This document shows positions 40,869 through 50,068 of a stretch of 64,000 nucleotides of DNA, piece after piece (positions within the stretch are counted from its first letter, which is position 1; every line of letters begins with the position of its first letter). The notes under the pieces are model-generated. The model saw only the letters and a program-made list of their open reading frames with translations. It was not told the DNA's origin and made no database searches. The translations under genes and the position numbers were made by a program. Source of the DNA: Lolliginicoccus lacisalsi (GTDB lineage Bacteria > Actinomycetota > Actinomycetes > Mycobacteriales > Mycobacteriaceae). Location: contig NZ_JACYWE010000006.1 in the NCBI RefSeq assembly GCF_014841105.1, positions 170,238 through 234,237 of the forward strand, given 5' to 3'.

Positions 40869-42200
40869 CTAGATCAGCCAGATGAAGTACCCCGTCACCG
40901 CGAGGAACAGCAGGTAGGTGATGGGGTGCACGTCCCGCCACCGGCCCTTGAGCACCATGACGATCGGGTAGAGGAACAGGCCGAACGCGATGCCGTTGGC
41001 GATGGAGTAGGTGAGCGGCATCGCGACGACCGTCATGAACGCGGGGATCGCGTACTCGAGCTTGCCCCACTCGATGTCGCCAAGAGCCTGCGCCATGAGC
41101 ACGCCCACGATGATCAGGGCGGGCGCGGTCACCTCCGGGGTGATCACCGCGAGCAGGGGCGAGAAGAAGATCGCGAGCAGGAAATAGCCCGCCGTCACCA
41201 CCGAGGCAAGGCCAGTGCGGGCGCCGGCGCTCACGCCGGATGAGGATTCGATGTAGGACGTGGTGGTGGAGGTCCCGAGCACGGCGCCGCCCATGGTGGC
41301 CACCGAGTCTGCCATGAGGGCCTTGTTGGCACGGGGCAGCTTGCCGTTCTCCAGGAACCCGGCCTGGTTCGCCACGGCGATGAGGGTGCCGGAGGTGTCG
41401 AAGAAGTCCACGAACAGCATGGTCAGGATGACGATGATCATCTCGGTGGTCCAGATCTGATCGAGCGAGCCGATGGCCTGCCCAAAGGTCGGACCGATGC
41501 TGGGAACGGAGCTGACGACCCCGTCGGGCGCTGCGGTGAGGCCCGTGACCACTCCCGCCGTAGCGGTGAGCAGCAGCCCGTAGAACACTCCGCCCTTGTA
41601 GCCGCGGATGAGGAAGGCGGCGGTGACGAGGACGCCGAAGATCGCGAGCAGCGTCCCCGGGCGGGAGATGTCGCCGAGCCCCACCAGGGTGGCCTCGCTG
41701 GCCACGACGATGCCGGCGTTCTTGAGGCCGATGAACGCGATGAACAGGCCGATGCCCGCGCCCGTGGCGAACTTCAGATGCAGCGGGATCGCATTGACCA
41801 GGACGCCGCGGATGCCGGTGACCGCGAGGATGAAGAACAGCACGCCCGAGACGAGGGTTCCCGCGAGCGCGGTCTGCCACGGGATGCCCATGACGAGCAC
41901 CACGGTGAACGCGAAGAAGGCGTTGAGTCCCATGCCGGGGGCGAGCGCGATCGGATAGCGTGCCCACAATCCCATGACGAGCGAGTCGAGCGCCGCGGCG
42001 AGCGCGGTGGCGACGAAGACGGCGTTGACGTCCATGCCGGTGGTGCCGAGGATCTGCGGGTTGACGAACAGGATGTACGCCATCGCGAGGAACGTCGTGG
42101 TGCCGCCCACGAACTCGGCGCGCACGGTGGTGCCCTCGGCGGACAGTCCGAAGTACTCGTCGGTGGCCCGGTGGGCCCGCGCGGTCCGTGATCTGCCCAC
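40869..42200 (-). CDS. AzgA/PbuG-type purine permease (NCS2 superfamily)
   Basis: 443 residues, about 13 membrane segments. Diagnostic blocks: EFVGGTTTFLAMAYILFVNPQIL at the N-terminus, PGMGLNAFFAFTVV, LFVDFFDTSGTLIAVANQAGFL and SSSGVSAGARTGLASVV, all of the guanine/hypoxanthine (AzgA/PbuG) branch of the family. It imports hypoxanthine, guanine or adenine with protons. The start is GTG with GGAGGAG about five bases before. Purine degradation genes lie 14 kb away and could use the imported bases. Confidence 0.9.
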   Translation of the reverse strand: MGRSRTARAHRATDEYFGLSAEGTTVRAEFVGGTTTFLAMAYILFVNPQILGTTGMDVNAVFVATALAAALDSLVMGLWARYPIALAPGMGLNAFFAFTVVLVMGIPWQTALAGTLVSGVLFFILAVTGIRGVLVNAIPLHLKFATGAGIGLFIAFIGLKNAGIVVASEATLVGLGDISRPGTLLAIFGVLVTAAFLIRGYKGGVFYGLLLTATAGVVTGLTAAPDGVVSSVPSIGPTFGQAIGSLDQIWTTEMIIVILTMLFVDFFDTSGTLIAVANQAGFLENGKLPRANKALMADSVATMGGAVLGTSTTTSYIESSSGVSAGARTGLASVVTAGYFLLAIFFSPLLAVITPEVTAPALIIVGVLMAQALGDIEWGKLEYAIPAFMTVVAMPLTYSIANGIAFGLFLYPIVMVLKGRWRDVHPITYLLFLAVTGYFIWLI

Positions 42201-42335
42201 TGGCTCCTCCTAGGTCCCATCCCGATTTGCTGCGCTATCCATCGCAACAGGGATCTCCGATGAGTGTGGGGCTCATTGGTGACGTCGGCATTGCAGGCCC
42301 GCAACATTCGCGAACGCGTGCCGGACGTCACACCA

Positions 42336-43769
42336 CTACATGCTGGTAGCGGCCCTGTGGAGGATGTGGGCGATGCCCTCGGTGATGCGCCCGGCGAACG
42401 CGACGTTCAGCGACTCGTCGGGCACGTGCGCGTTGCTGTCGGGACCGAGGGCTCCGGTGATCACGAACTGGGCGCCGGGGTGGGCCTCGTGCAGCAGTCC
42501 CATGAACGGGATGGAGCCGCCTACGCCGAGGGCGCGCCACGGGCTGCCGAAGACGGTATCGCTCACCTCATCGAGGGCGTCGGCGAGCCAGGGCGCCGCG
42601 GTGGGCGCGTTCCAGCCGTTGGCCGCCTCGGTGTCGCTGACGGTCACGTGTGCCCCGCGCGGCGGGTCGGCCGTCAAGGTCCGGGTGATCGTGTCCACGG
42701 CGGTATCCGCATCGACGGTCGGGGGGAGGCGGAAGCTCAGCCGCAGCGTCGTGGACGGTCGCAACACGTTCCCCGCATCGGCAGGCAGCGGCAGCCCATC
42801 CGCGCCGATTACTTCCAGCGACGGCCGCCATGTGTTGAGCAGGTGCAGCTCCACCTCGTCCTCGCTGTCGAGGGCCATGCCCTCCTGCAGCGGCAGCATC
42901 GCCTGCCACGCGCCCGGCAGGGTAGCGGCAGCCGCCTCGGTCTCGGCGATACGGTCGGCGGGGATGTTCGCGTGCAGCTCGGGCAGCAGGATCTTGCCCG
43001 TCGCGGGGTCCTCGATCCGGTCGAGCAGCGCCCGCGCGATGCGGAACGACGATGCCACCGGACCTCCGGCCATGCCCGAATGCACGCCCGAGCGCAAGGT
43101 GGAGACTGACAGCGTCACCGAGGCGAGTCCCCGCAGCGACGTCGTCAGCCACATGCGCTCGTAGTCGCCGGCACCGGAATCCAGGCACACCACCAGGGAG
43201 ACCGTGCCCAGGATGCCGGCGAGATGGTCGAGGTACGCGGGAAGATCAGGGCTGCCGGATTCCTCGCTCGTCTCGAGCAGCAGCACGCACCGCGGATGCT
43301 CGCCGCCAGCGGCCTGCACCGCCTCGATCGCGGTGATCGCGGCGAAGCCGGCATAGCCATCATCGACCGATCCGCGGCCGAACAGCCGTCCCTCGCGCAT
43401 CACCGGCTCCCACGGCCCCAGTCCCTCCGACCAGCCGTCGAGACCCGGCTGCTTGTCCAGGTGCCCATACAGCAACGTCGTTCCCAGAGCGGTCGAGCCG
43501 GATGTGGCGGGAACATCCACCACCAGCACGGGGGACAGGCCCGGCAGGCGCTCCACCACGATGCTCGCGCCGGGGATGTCACGAGAGGCGATCCAGGCGC
43601 GAGCATGCTCGATCGCCGCGTCCAGGTGGCCCGTCTCGTCCCACCGGGAATCGAATGCCGGGGAGAGCGCGGGGATCCGCACGAAGTCCATCAAGCTCGG
43701 AAGCGCATCGCGCCACCGCCACGACGTCTCGTCCCGAAGCACACCAGAATCCATGCCGCCAGCAACCAT
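42336..43769 (-). CDS. M20-family metallopeptidase (dipeptidase)
   Basis: 477 residues. Metal ligands appear in order: His/Asp in LLYGHLDKQP, Asp in GRGSVDDGYAG, Glu-Glu in LLETSEESGSPD, Asp in VCLDSGAG, and His in PDSNAHVPDE. This matches the carnosinase/CNDP-like dipeptidases with a lid domain in the middle (residues ~210-390). ATG 43769 is used; an in-frame ATG five codons later is possible. Cytosolic. Substrate not defined. Confidence 0.9.
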   Translation of the reverse strand: MVAGGMDSGVLRDETSWRWRDALPSLMDFVRIPALSPAFDSRWDETGHLDAAIEHARAWIASRDIPGASIVVERLPGLSPVLVVDVPATSGSTALGTTLLYGHLDKQPGLDGWSEGLGPWEPVMREGRLFGRGSVDDGYAGFAAITAIEAVQAAGGEHPRCVLLLETSEESGSPDLPAYLDHLAGILGTVSLVVCLDSGAGDYERMWLTTSLRGLASVTLSVSTLRSGVHSGMAGGPVASSFRIARALLDRIEDPATGKILLPELHANIPADRIAETEAAAATLPGAWQAMLPLQEGMALDSEDEVELHLLNTWRPSLEVIGADGLPLPADAGNVLRPSTTLRLSFRLPPTVDADTAVDTITRTLTADPPRGAHVTVSDTEAANGWNAPTAAPWLADALDEVSDTVFGSPWRALGVGGSIPFMGLLHEAHPGAQFVITGALGPDSNAHVPDESLNVAFAGRITEGIAHILHRAATSM

Positions 43770-43888
43770 GCCCCCGATGCTAGCGCCGACCGGCGATCAC
43801 CGAGGCGGGGGAGCGGCCGACCGCCAGGATTGGGTGGTTCTCGCTAGAATCCGCGATGCACGCAACACCTGGGGGAGAAGAGGCAGGA

Positions 43889-44707
43889 ATGGCGCTCAGC
43901 GCATGGCGGCAACAGCTCGGGGACTTCGTGGAATCGCGCCGGGCTCGGGGCGTGATCACGGTGCTGATCCTGGTCAACGCCGTAATCCTGGGGCTCGAGA
44001 CCTCGGATTCGGTGCGGGCGGCGGTGGGGCCGGTGCTCACGGCGCTGAACCAGGCGATCCTCGCGGTGTTCGTGGTCGAGATCGCGGCAAAGCTGGTGGC
44101 GTTCGGTCCGCGTTTCTTCCGCTCCGGCTGGAACGTGTTCGACTTCGTGATCGTGGCGATCGCGCTGGTGCCGACGTCCGGGCCGCTGGCGATCCTGCGC
44201 ACGCTGCGTATCCTGCGCGTGCTGCGGTTGCTGTCCACGGTCAAGCGGCTGCGGATGATCATCGAATCACTCATCCAGGCCATGCCTGGCATCGGCTGGA
44301 CCGCAGCGCTGCTCGGCATGATGTTCTACATCTTCGGCGTGATGGGCACCGAACTGTTCGGAGACCGCTTCCCCGACTGGTTCGGCAACCTTGGCCGCAG
44401 CATCTACAGCCTCTTCCAGGTAATGACGCTGGAGAGCTGGTCGATGGGCATCGCTAGGCCCGTCATGGAGGAGTACCCCTACGCGTGGGCGTTCTTCGTG
44501 CCGTTCATCCTCATCTCGAGCTTCATGGTCCTCAACCTGTTCATCGCGATCATCGTCAGCGCCACCCAGGAGGTGCACGAGGAGGAAGTGCGCGCCGAGC
44601 GGGCGGAGGAAGACCGGCAGGCCCACGATGAGCGCACGGAGATGCTGGAGCTGCTGCGCTCGGTGAACGCGCGCCTGGCGGAGCTGGAGCAGCGGCTGGG
44701 GCGGTGA
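43889..44707 (+). CDS. Bacterial voltage-gated sodium channel (BacNav/NaChBac-like)
   Basis: 272 residues with the six-segment voltage-gated channel plan. S1 ITVLILVNAVILGLE, S3 NVFDFVIVAIALVP, S4 LAILRTLRILRVLRLL with four arginines at three-residue spacing, pore and selectivity filter VMTLESWSMG (TLESWS as in NaChBac), S6 ISSFMVLNLFIAIIVSATQE. The C-terminal ~45 residues form a charged coiled coil expected to hold the tetramer together. AAGAGG precedes ATG 43889; an ATG 11 codons upstream lacks a site. All elements needed for a working Na+ channel are present. Confidence 0.93.
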   Translation: MALSAWRQQLGDFVESRRARGVITVLILVNAVILGLETSDSVRAAVGPVLTALNQAILAVFVVEIAAKLVAFGPRFFRSGWNVFDFVIVAIALVPTSGPLAILRTLRILRVLRLLSTVKRLRMIIESLIQAMPGIGWTAALLGMMFYIFGVMGTELFGDRFPDWFGNLGRSIYSLFQVMTLESWSMGIARPVMEEYPYAWAFFVPFILISSFMVLNLFIAIIVSATQEVHEEEVRAERAEEDRQAHDERTEMLELLRSVNARLAELEQRLGR

Positions 44708-44728
44708 GTGGCAGGGGCAGGCATGGGT

Positions 44729-44758
44729 CCGGCCCGGCATTGGTCAGTGCCGGGCCGG
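44729..44758. terminator. 11-bp hairpin between convergent genes
   Basis: CCGGCCCGGCA, eight bases, TGCCGGGCCGG. It lies between the sodium channel and the convergent Gly-rich gene and is a probable bidirectional terminator. Confidence 0.65.
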
Positions 44759-44778
44759 GGAGTAGGGGCAGGGATGGG

Positions 44779-45126
44779 CTATGGGGTGGTCCCGAAGCCG
44801 AAGAAGGCGCCAAGGTTGCCGCTGCCGCCGGTGGAGCCACCGGAGCCGCCTGCGCTACCGCCGCCGCCGAAGGAGAAGTTGCCGAACGTCGCGGTGGCTG
44901 AGCCCTCGGCGCTGCCGCCGCCACCGGTGGTGGTTCCGCTGCCTCCAGCGCTAGCTCCGCCGCCGAGGGAGAAGCTGCAGCAGGAGAAGGAAAGACCGCC
45001 GCCCCCTCCCGCGTCGCCGCCGAAGCTGAAGCCCCCGGCGAGGGCGCTGGCTGGCGCGAGGAGCAGCGCGGTGGCCGATGCTGCCGCGACGAGACTAGTG
45101 CGTGCGCGCGTGGAGAGTCGTGCCAT
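44779..45126 (-). CDS. Secreted glycine/serine-rich low-complexity protein
   Basis: 115 residues. Signal peptide MARLSTRARTSLVAAASATALLLAPASALA, then ~85 residues of GGxSFGG-type repeats (GGFSFGGDAGGGGGLSFSCC, GNFSFGGGGSAGGSGGS) with one Cys-Cys pair. ATG 45126 is followed directly by the signal; GAGGCGG is upstream. It is likely a surface or wall-associated structural peptide, comparable in style to the secreted Gly-rich protein at 19.1 kb but without sequence relation. Confidence 0.75.
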   Translation of the reverse strand: MARLSTRARTSLVAAASATALLLAPASALAGGFSFGGDAGGGGGLSFSCCSFSLGGGASAGGSGTTTGGGGSAEGSATATFGNFSFGGGGSAGGSGGSTGGSGNLGAFFGFGTTP

Positions 45127-45309
45127 GGGTGGTACCGCCTCGTGGATGGATCCCAAATGGTTCTCGAGTCGTTTCGCCGTGTTTTCCTATAGTGACACCC
45201 CCCCCGCTATCGGACTTGTGGGTTACGTCCAGGATAGCAAGTTTGGGTGCTCTTTTCCCGGGCTGGTTGAACAATTTATTAATAACACTGCCTTGGCAAA
45301 TATGCTTCC

Positions 45310-45322
45310 TAACCTGCGGTTA
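45310..45322. promoter_or_regulatory. Short perfect dyad in an A/T-rich upstream region
   Basis: TAACC-TGC-GGTTA stands in the unusually A/T-rich 270 bases upstream of the Gly-rich secreted gene (45127-45397). It may be an operator; no regulator can be named. Confidence 0.3.
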
Positions 45323-45397
45323 TGTGACACGCTGTGCCGAGACATGGGAACCAAGGGATGGCATTGAACGATGCGCGGGTGAACTGCGGGCAAGAAA

Positions 45398-46069
45398 TCA
45401 CAACATATAGTCGCGAATTGTTTCTCGAATACTCCCAGCCACATCCCGCGCGCTCTCAGGAGTGATACTCGCATGCCAGGTGCCATCCGGATACGTCACC
45501 ACCAGCGGTCCGAGGTTGCACGGAGTCAGGCATCCGCTCGCCGACATCAGCACCGGCGCATCGAGCAGCTCGCGCACCAGCGCCCGCTGCACCTCGCCCG
45601 CCCCGTGCGCCGTGCAGCGCGGGCCCCGGCACACCATCACGTGAACCCGGTGCTCAGGGATCTCCGACCACTCCGGGCTCCGGAACGCCCGCGGGCTCGC
45701 CCGCGCCTCTCGGCCACCACTGGCGATCAGTTCCTGGACAGCCCCAGCTAGTCCTGCCGCGGCATCAAGGCCGTCGGTGATCCGCACCTCGAGCTCGTGG
45801 TCGCCCCGGGTCTCCCGCCAGTTCGCGACCGCCCGCGCCAGCCACGTCTCCAGGTATCGATCCCGCGGAACCGCCAGCGGCACCAGCACGACCGGCACGC
45901 ACGATCGGGCAGCGAGATCGAGCTCGTCATGCACGGACGGCTCGCCCTGGTCCAGCATCGCCCAGCGCGCCCCCACCGTCTCGGCGAGCGACCGGACTGA
46001 CCGCTCATCAACGCCCGAGGGAGTGGGCCGCGCGACCAGCACCACCTGGCTCTCCGGCTCGACGCTCAT
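45398..46069 (-). CDS. CbiX-like (degenerate) domain fused to thioredoxin-like 2Fe-2S ferredoxin
   Basis: 223 residues. Residues 1-115 follow the CbiX/SirB chelatase fold (EPSVHDELDLAARSCVPVVLVPLAVPRDRYLE; LEVRITDGL), but both catalytic histidines are missing: the N-terminal GHGS is ARPTPSG and the PGxH element is PRDRY. Residues 140-223 are a thioredoxin-like ferredoxin with Cys in MVCRGPRCTAHG and SGCLTPCNLGP. Last gene of the riboswitch-controlled corrinoid operon, ATGA-coupled to btuD. A role in redox handling or reduction of imported corrinoid is plausible; cobalt chelation is unlikely. Confidence 0.82.
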   Translation of the reverse strand: MSVEPESQVVLVARPTPSGVDERSVRSLAETVGARWAMLDQGEPSVHDELDLAARSCVPVVLVPLAVPRDRYLETWLARAVANWRETRGDHELEVRITDGLDAAAGLAGAVQELIASGGREARASPRAFRSPEWSEIPEHRVHVMVCRGPRCTAHGAGEVQRALVRELLDAPVLMSASGCLTPCNLGPLVVTYPDGTWHASITPESARDVAGSIRETIRDYML

Positions 46070-46851
46070 GAATACCTCCTGGGCCGGGGGATCACCATCG
46101 GCGTCCCGGAGAGGGGATCATCCACAATGATGCATTCCACCCCGAACACCCCCCGTACCAGCTCCGGGGTGACAACCTCGCTCGGCGGCCCGCTTGCCAC
46201 CACCGCGCCCGCGCTCATCGCCACCAGTCGATCCGCGTAGCGCGACGCGAGATCCAGATCATGCAGCACGGCGACGATCGTGCGTCCCCGTGAGCCCCGT
46301 AGCCCGGCCAACAGGTCCAGGACCTCCAGCTGGTGCGCGAGATCCAGGAACGTGGTGGGCTCGTCCAGAAGCATCACGGGCGCGTCCTGCGCGAGTGCGA
46401 GCGCGATCCACGCGCGCTGCCGCTGCCCGCCGGAGAGCTCATCCACCCGATGCTCGGCCAGATCGGAGAGGCCGGCCGCGTCGAGCGCCCCGCGCACCGC
46501 ACCCTCGTCCGCGACGGACCACTGCCGCAACCAGCTCTGGTGCGGGTGCCGACCACGGGCCACGAGCTCCGCCACCGTCACTCCCTCCGGCGCGAGCGGC
46601 TGCTGCGGCAGCATGCCGATCGCGCGAGCAAGCTCGCGGGCAGGCAGCTCGGCGAGCATGCGGCCATCGAGCAGGACTGATCCGGCGCGGGGCCGCAGCA
46701 ACCGTGCCATGCCGCGCAGCAGGGTGGACTTGCCACACCCATTGGGACCCACGATCACCGTGAACGTGCCTGGCTCGACAGCGAGGGTCACGTCCTCGAC
46801 GATGCGCCGATCGCCATAGCCGAGCGCGAGCCGTGTCGTTGCCAGAGCCAT
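46066..46851 (-). CDS. btuD: Corrinoid ABC transporter ATPase (BtuD-like)
   Basis: 261 residues. Walker A VGPNGCGKSTLLRGMARLL, Q-loop MLPQQPLAPEGVTVAELV, signature ELSGGQRQRAWIALAL, Walker B VMLLDEPTTFLDL and switch His in VLHDLDLASRYADR: the FecE/BtuD type. Its start overlaps the stop of the preceding permease by one base, and its stop overlaps the next gene. By motif alone it would be called a siderophore transporter ATPase; the operon's cobalamin riboswitch argues for corrinoid. Confidence 0.92.
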   Translation of the reverse strand: MALATTRLALGYGDRRIVEDVTLAVEPGTFTVIVGPNGCGKSTLLRGMARLLRPRAGSVLLDGRMLAELPARELARAIGMLPQQPLAPEGVTVAELVARGRHPHQSWLRQWSVADEGAVRGALDAAGLSDLAEHRVDELSGGQRQRAWIALALAQDAPVMLLDEPTTFLDLAHQLEVLDLLAGLRGSRGRTIVAVLHDLDLASRYADRLVAMSAGAVVASGPPSEVVTPELVRGVFGVECIIVDDPLSGTPMVIPRPRRYS

Positions 46852-47924
46852 CAGGCACTTCCTTTCCGGGCAGCACGAGCAAGCAGGACAAGCAGGACCG
46901 GAGCCCCGAGGCATGCGGTGAGGATGCCCACGGGAAGCTCCACGGGAAACAGGTGCTTCGCCGCGAGATCAGCGCTGATCACCAGCACTGCCCCGATTCC
47001 TGCAGAGAGGAAGGGGCCACCCGTGCGGCCGCCGAGCAGTAGCCGAGAGATCTGCGGGGCCACCAGGGCCACGAACGCGATCGGTCCCGCAGCGGCCGTG
47101 GCGAGCGCGGCGAGCCCGCACGCGACCGCCACCAGCCCGATTCGCAGCGCCGCCGCTCGGCCCGCGAGGATCTGCGCGAGATCATCACCCAGCTCGAGAA
47201 CGGGCAGATGCCGGGACAGCACCGCCAGCGCGGGCACGCCCACCAGCAACGCCACGGCGATCACCTGCACATGCGTCCAGCCGCGATTGGAGAGGCTGCC
47301 GGTCAGCCAGATCGCCGCCGAGTGCGCCGCATAGGATTCGGCCCGCGTGAGGATCAGCGCGATCAGCGACGAACCGAGCGCGCCCACGCCGATGCCGACA
47401 AGAATGATCCGATAGCCCGACGCGCCTTGCCTGTGGGCGATGCCGATCACCAGCACGCTCGCGATGGCGGCCCCCGCGAGCGCGCCCACCATGGTGACCA
47501 CGGCGGAGCCGCCGATCAGCAGCAGCGAGACCAGCGCCCCCAGCGACGCGCCGGTGCTGATGCCCAGCACGTCGGGGCTGGCCAGCGGGTTCGCGGCGAT
47601 GCGTTGCAGCACCTGCCCCGAGGCGCCAAGGGCGGCGCCGACGAGCACCGCGACGATTGCCCGGGGCAGGCGAGTGCCGACCACCACGTCATGCTCGATG
47701 AGCGTTCCGCCGCCGAGCAGGATCCGCCCGATGTCCTCGCTGGTGAAGCGCAGCTCGCCCAGGCCCAGAGACCAGGCGGCCAGCCCTAGCGCGAGAAGCA
47801 GCGCGAGAACCCCGATGGTGGTGCCGCGCCGGTCCACGAGCAGCGACGTACTGCCACGGCGCAGCACGGTCGCGCGGGCAGGAAGGATGCTCGCGGGAGG
47901 GGTGCTCGCGGGAGGGGTGCTCAC
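46851..47924 (-). CDS. btuC: FecCD/BtuC-family permease, second subunit
   Basis: 357 residues with about ten membrane segments and the FecCD hallmarks RLPRAIVAVLVGAALGASGQVLQRIAANPLASPDVLGISTGASLG and AAGPIAFVALVAPQISRLLLG. The start is GTG, sharing GTGA with the stop of the first permease; the N-terminal STPPASTPPAS is encoded by a 15-bp direct repeat. Two different permeases imply a heterodimeric channel. Confidence 0.88.
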   Translation of the reverse strand: MSTPPASTPPASILPARATVLRRGSTSLLVDRRGTTIGVLALLLALGLAAWSLGLGELRFTSEDIGRILLGGGTLIEHDVVVGTRLPRAIVAVLVGAALGASGQVLQRIAANPLASPDVLGISTGASLGALVSLLLIGGSAVVTMVGALAGAAIASVLVIGIAHRQGASGYRIILVGIGVGALGSSLIALILTRAESYAAHSAAIWLTGSLSNRGWTHVQVIAVALLVGVPALAVLSRHLPVLELGDDLAQILAGRAAALRIGLVAVACGLAALATAAAGPIAFVALVAPQISRLLLGGRTGGPFLSAGIGAVLVISADLAAKHLFPVELPVGILTACLGAPVLLVLLARAARKGSA

Positions 47925-48973
47925 AGCGCCGCCATTCGCCGACGGCCGACCAGGACCAGGAAGAACGGTGCCCCGAGCAGCCCCGTCACGATGCCCACCT
48001 GGAGCTCCTGCGGCGCCACGAGCAAGCGGCCGCCGGCATCGGCGGCGATCAGGACGATCGGCGCGAGCAGCATCGACAAGGCCGTCACCGCCCGGTAGCC
48101 GGTGCCCACCAGGGCGCGCGCGAGATGCGGGACGACCAGCCCGACGAACGCGATGGGCCCAGCGATGGCAGTGGCGGACCCTGCAAGCAGCACCACCGCG
48201 ACCGCGCACAGTATTCGCGCGCGAGCGAGCCGGGTGCCGAGGCTGCGCGCCATGTCATCCCCGAGCGCCACCGCATCGAGAGTGCGTCCTGCCGTGAGCG
48301 CCAGCACCGCGCCGGCCAGGATGAAAGGCAGTATCGCCACTGCTGAATCAAGGTCTGCCCGGGTCAGCGAGCCCACCACCCAGAACCGGAAGTCCTGGAA
48401 GGCGCTTCGGTCGAGCAGGCTGATCGCGGAGGTAATGGACGCGGCGAGCGCGGACACCGCGGCACCGGTCAGCACCAGCGCGAAGGGCGTCGCCCCGCCA
48501 CGTCCCATCGCTCCGAGCAGGTATACGAGCGTCGCGACGAGCGCGGCCCCGGCAAGCGCGAACCAGATGTAGCCAGTGACGCTGCTGATACCGAGCACCC
48601 CGATCGCGATGACCGCGCCGAGCGCGGCCCCGGCATTGATGCCCAGCACGCCCGGACCAGCCAGCGGATTGCGGGTGAGCCCCTGCATGATCGCCCCGGC
48701 CCCACCAAGGGCGAGCCCCGCGAGAAGCCCGGTGACGAGGCGGGGCAGCCGGATGTGCGCCACGATCCGATCGACCGTGGTGCCCTGGTAGTCGAGCAGT
48801 GCCCCCGCCACTTGCTGCGGAGAGAGCGGATGCGGGCCGACGAGCAGCGAGACGACCGACACCAGCACGAGCAGGCCTGCGGCGAGAGAGAGGACCATCG
48901 CGTGCCGCTGTGGCGCGACGGTGCGTGGTGCTGCCGGGCGCTGCCCCGTGATGGCGGCACCCTGGATCGCCAT
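47921..48973 (-). CDS. btuC: FecCD/BtuC-family permease, first subunit
   Basis: 350 residues, about ten membrane segments: RLPRLVTGLLAGLALGGAGAIMQGLTRNPLAGPGVLGINAGAALG and IAGPIAFVGLVVPHLARALVG. ATG 48973 overlaps the stop of the binding protein by one base and has GGAGG four bases upstream; a GTG one codon earlier is possible. It partners the next permease in a heterodimer. Confidence 0.9.
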   Translation of the reverse strand: MAIQGAAITGQRPAAPRTVAPQRHAMVLSLAAGLLVLVSVVSLLVGPHPLSPQQVAGALLDYQGTTVDRIVAHIRLPRLVTGLLAGLALGGAGAIMQGLTRNPLAGPGVLGINAGAALGAVIAIGVLGISSVTGYIWFALAGAALVATLVYLLGAMGRGGATPFALVLTGAAVSALAASITSAISLLDRSAFQDFRFWVVGSLTRADLDSAVAILPFILAGAVLALTAGRTLDAVALGDDMARSLGTRLARARILCAVAVVLLAGSATAIAGPIAFVGLVVPHLARALVGTGYRAVTALSMLLAPIVLIAADAGGRLLVAPQELQVGIVTGLLGAPFFLVLVGRRRMAAL

Positions 48974-50022
48974 CACTCCTCCAGCAGGCCGGGATGCAGG
49001 ATCGCCGCGACCTTCTCGGTGGCGCTCGCGGCCCGTACGCTCGCTGCCCGGTCCGCGAATAGGAACGGGTGCACCTGGTCCTCGCGCACGGCGGTCAGGG
49101 TTGCGAGGGCTGGGTTGTCGCGGAGGCGTGCCACGTCTGGCAGCGCGTCCTGCTCGGTGTAGGAAGCGTCGCAGCAGGTGCTGGTGAGGATGACGTCGGG
49201 ATCGCGGGCAAGCAGTTCCTCCTCGCCGATCGTGATGTTGCGCTTGCTGGACAGGTCCGCGAAGACGTTGGTGCCACCGGCAGCCTCGATGATGCGGGTG
49301 ACGAAGTCCGTTCCGCTCGCGATGCCGAGGGTGCCGTCGGCGCGGGGCGAGACCACAGCGACCGTGGGCCGGGCAGCGTCCTCCACCGATGCGGCGATGC
49401 TGGCGAGGCGGTCCTGCATGTCGGAGACGACGGCATCGGCCTGCTCGGGGGTTCCCCAGAGCGCGCCGAGGTCACGCAGGTCGGCGTAGATGCTGTCGAA
49501 CGTGACAGTGGCCGGGTCGATCGCCTCGTCGGCCAGTCCGTCAGCACTGGGGCACAGCGGGCTGAGGATCCAAGTGCTGATGCCGAGCGGGGCGAGGCTC
49601 GCGCGCGTCCCGACGCTGCTGGAGGAGGATTCGGAGAACACCCCGTTGAACCCGGAGAGGATGAAGTCCGGCTGGGCGGCGAGCAGCTCATCACGGCTCG
49701 GGAGCGCTTCGGCATAGGGCACGGCTCCCTGCGCCGAGGAATGCTCGGGCAGCACCTCGGAATCGAGATAGGCGGTGCCGACGAGCCGGTCGCTCACGCC
49801 GAGCGCGTGCGCCACCTCGATGGCGGGCTGGTAGGCGGCATAGATGCGGTGCGGTGGCTCGGTGACGGTGACGTCGATGCCGCAGTTGGAGCGGGTGTAC
49901 GTGGTTGATCCGGTGGCCTCGGTGTTCCCGGCGGCTCCGAGGGAGGGGGCGCAGCTGGCGATGAGCAGGGGGAGCGCCAGGAGCGCGAGAGTTTTCGCGC
50001 AGGCGTCATTACGAGTGGTCAA
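48973..50022 (-). CDS. btuF: Corrinoid-binding lipoprotein (BtuF-like)
   Basis: 349 residues. The signal peptide ends in the lipobox LLIASC, anchoring the protein outside the membrane. The mature part is a two-lobed periplasmic-binding domain (TVTEPPHRIYAAYQPAIEVAHALGV; LLAAQPDFILSGF; LLARDPDVILTS). It carries unusual cysteines (SPLCPSADG, STCCDASYT). The start is TTG with GGAAGG eight bases upstream. First gene of the operon and directly behind a cobalamin riboswitch, so the ligand is probably vitamin B12 or another corrinoid. Confidence 0.88.
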   Translation of the reverse strand: MTTRNDACAKTLALLALPLLIASCAPSLGAAGNTEATGSTTYTRSNCGIDVTVTEPPHRIYAAYQPAIEVAHALGVSDRLVGTAYLDSEVLPEHSSAQGAVPYAEALPSRDELLAAQPDFILSGFNGVFSESSSSSVGTRASLAPLGISTWILSPLCPSADGLADEAIDPATVTFDSIYADLRDLGALWGTPEQADAVVSDMQDRLASIAASVEDAARPTVAVVSPRADGTLGIASGTDFVTRIIEAAGGTNVFADLSSKRNITIGEEELLARDPDVILTSTCCDASYTEQDALPDVARLRDNPALATLTAVREDQVHPFLFADRAASVRAASATEKVAAILHPGLLEE

Positions 50023-50068
50023 GGTGACCGCCTTCCAGGTCCTCGTGGAATCGGATATCGCTGGTCGT

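Noticed and set aside
45398..50022. Annotation as iron-siderophore transporter
   Set aside because: The cobalamin riboswitch in the leader is better evidence for corrinoid uptake.
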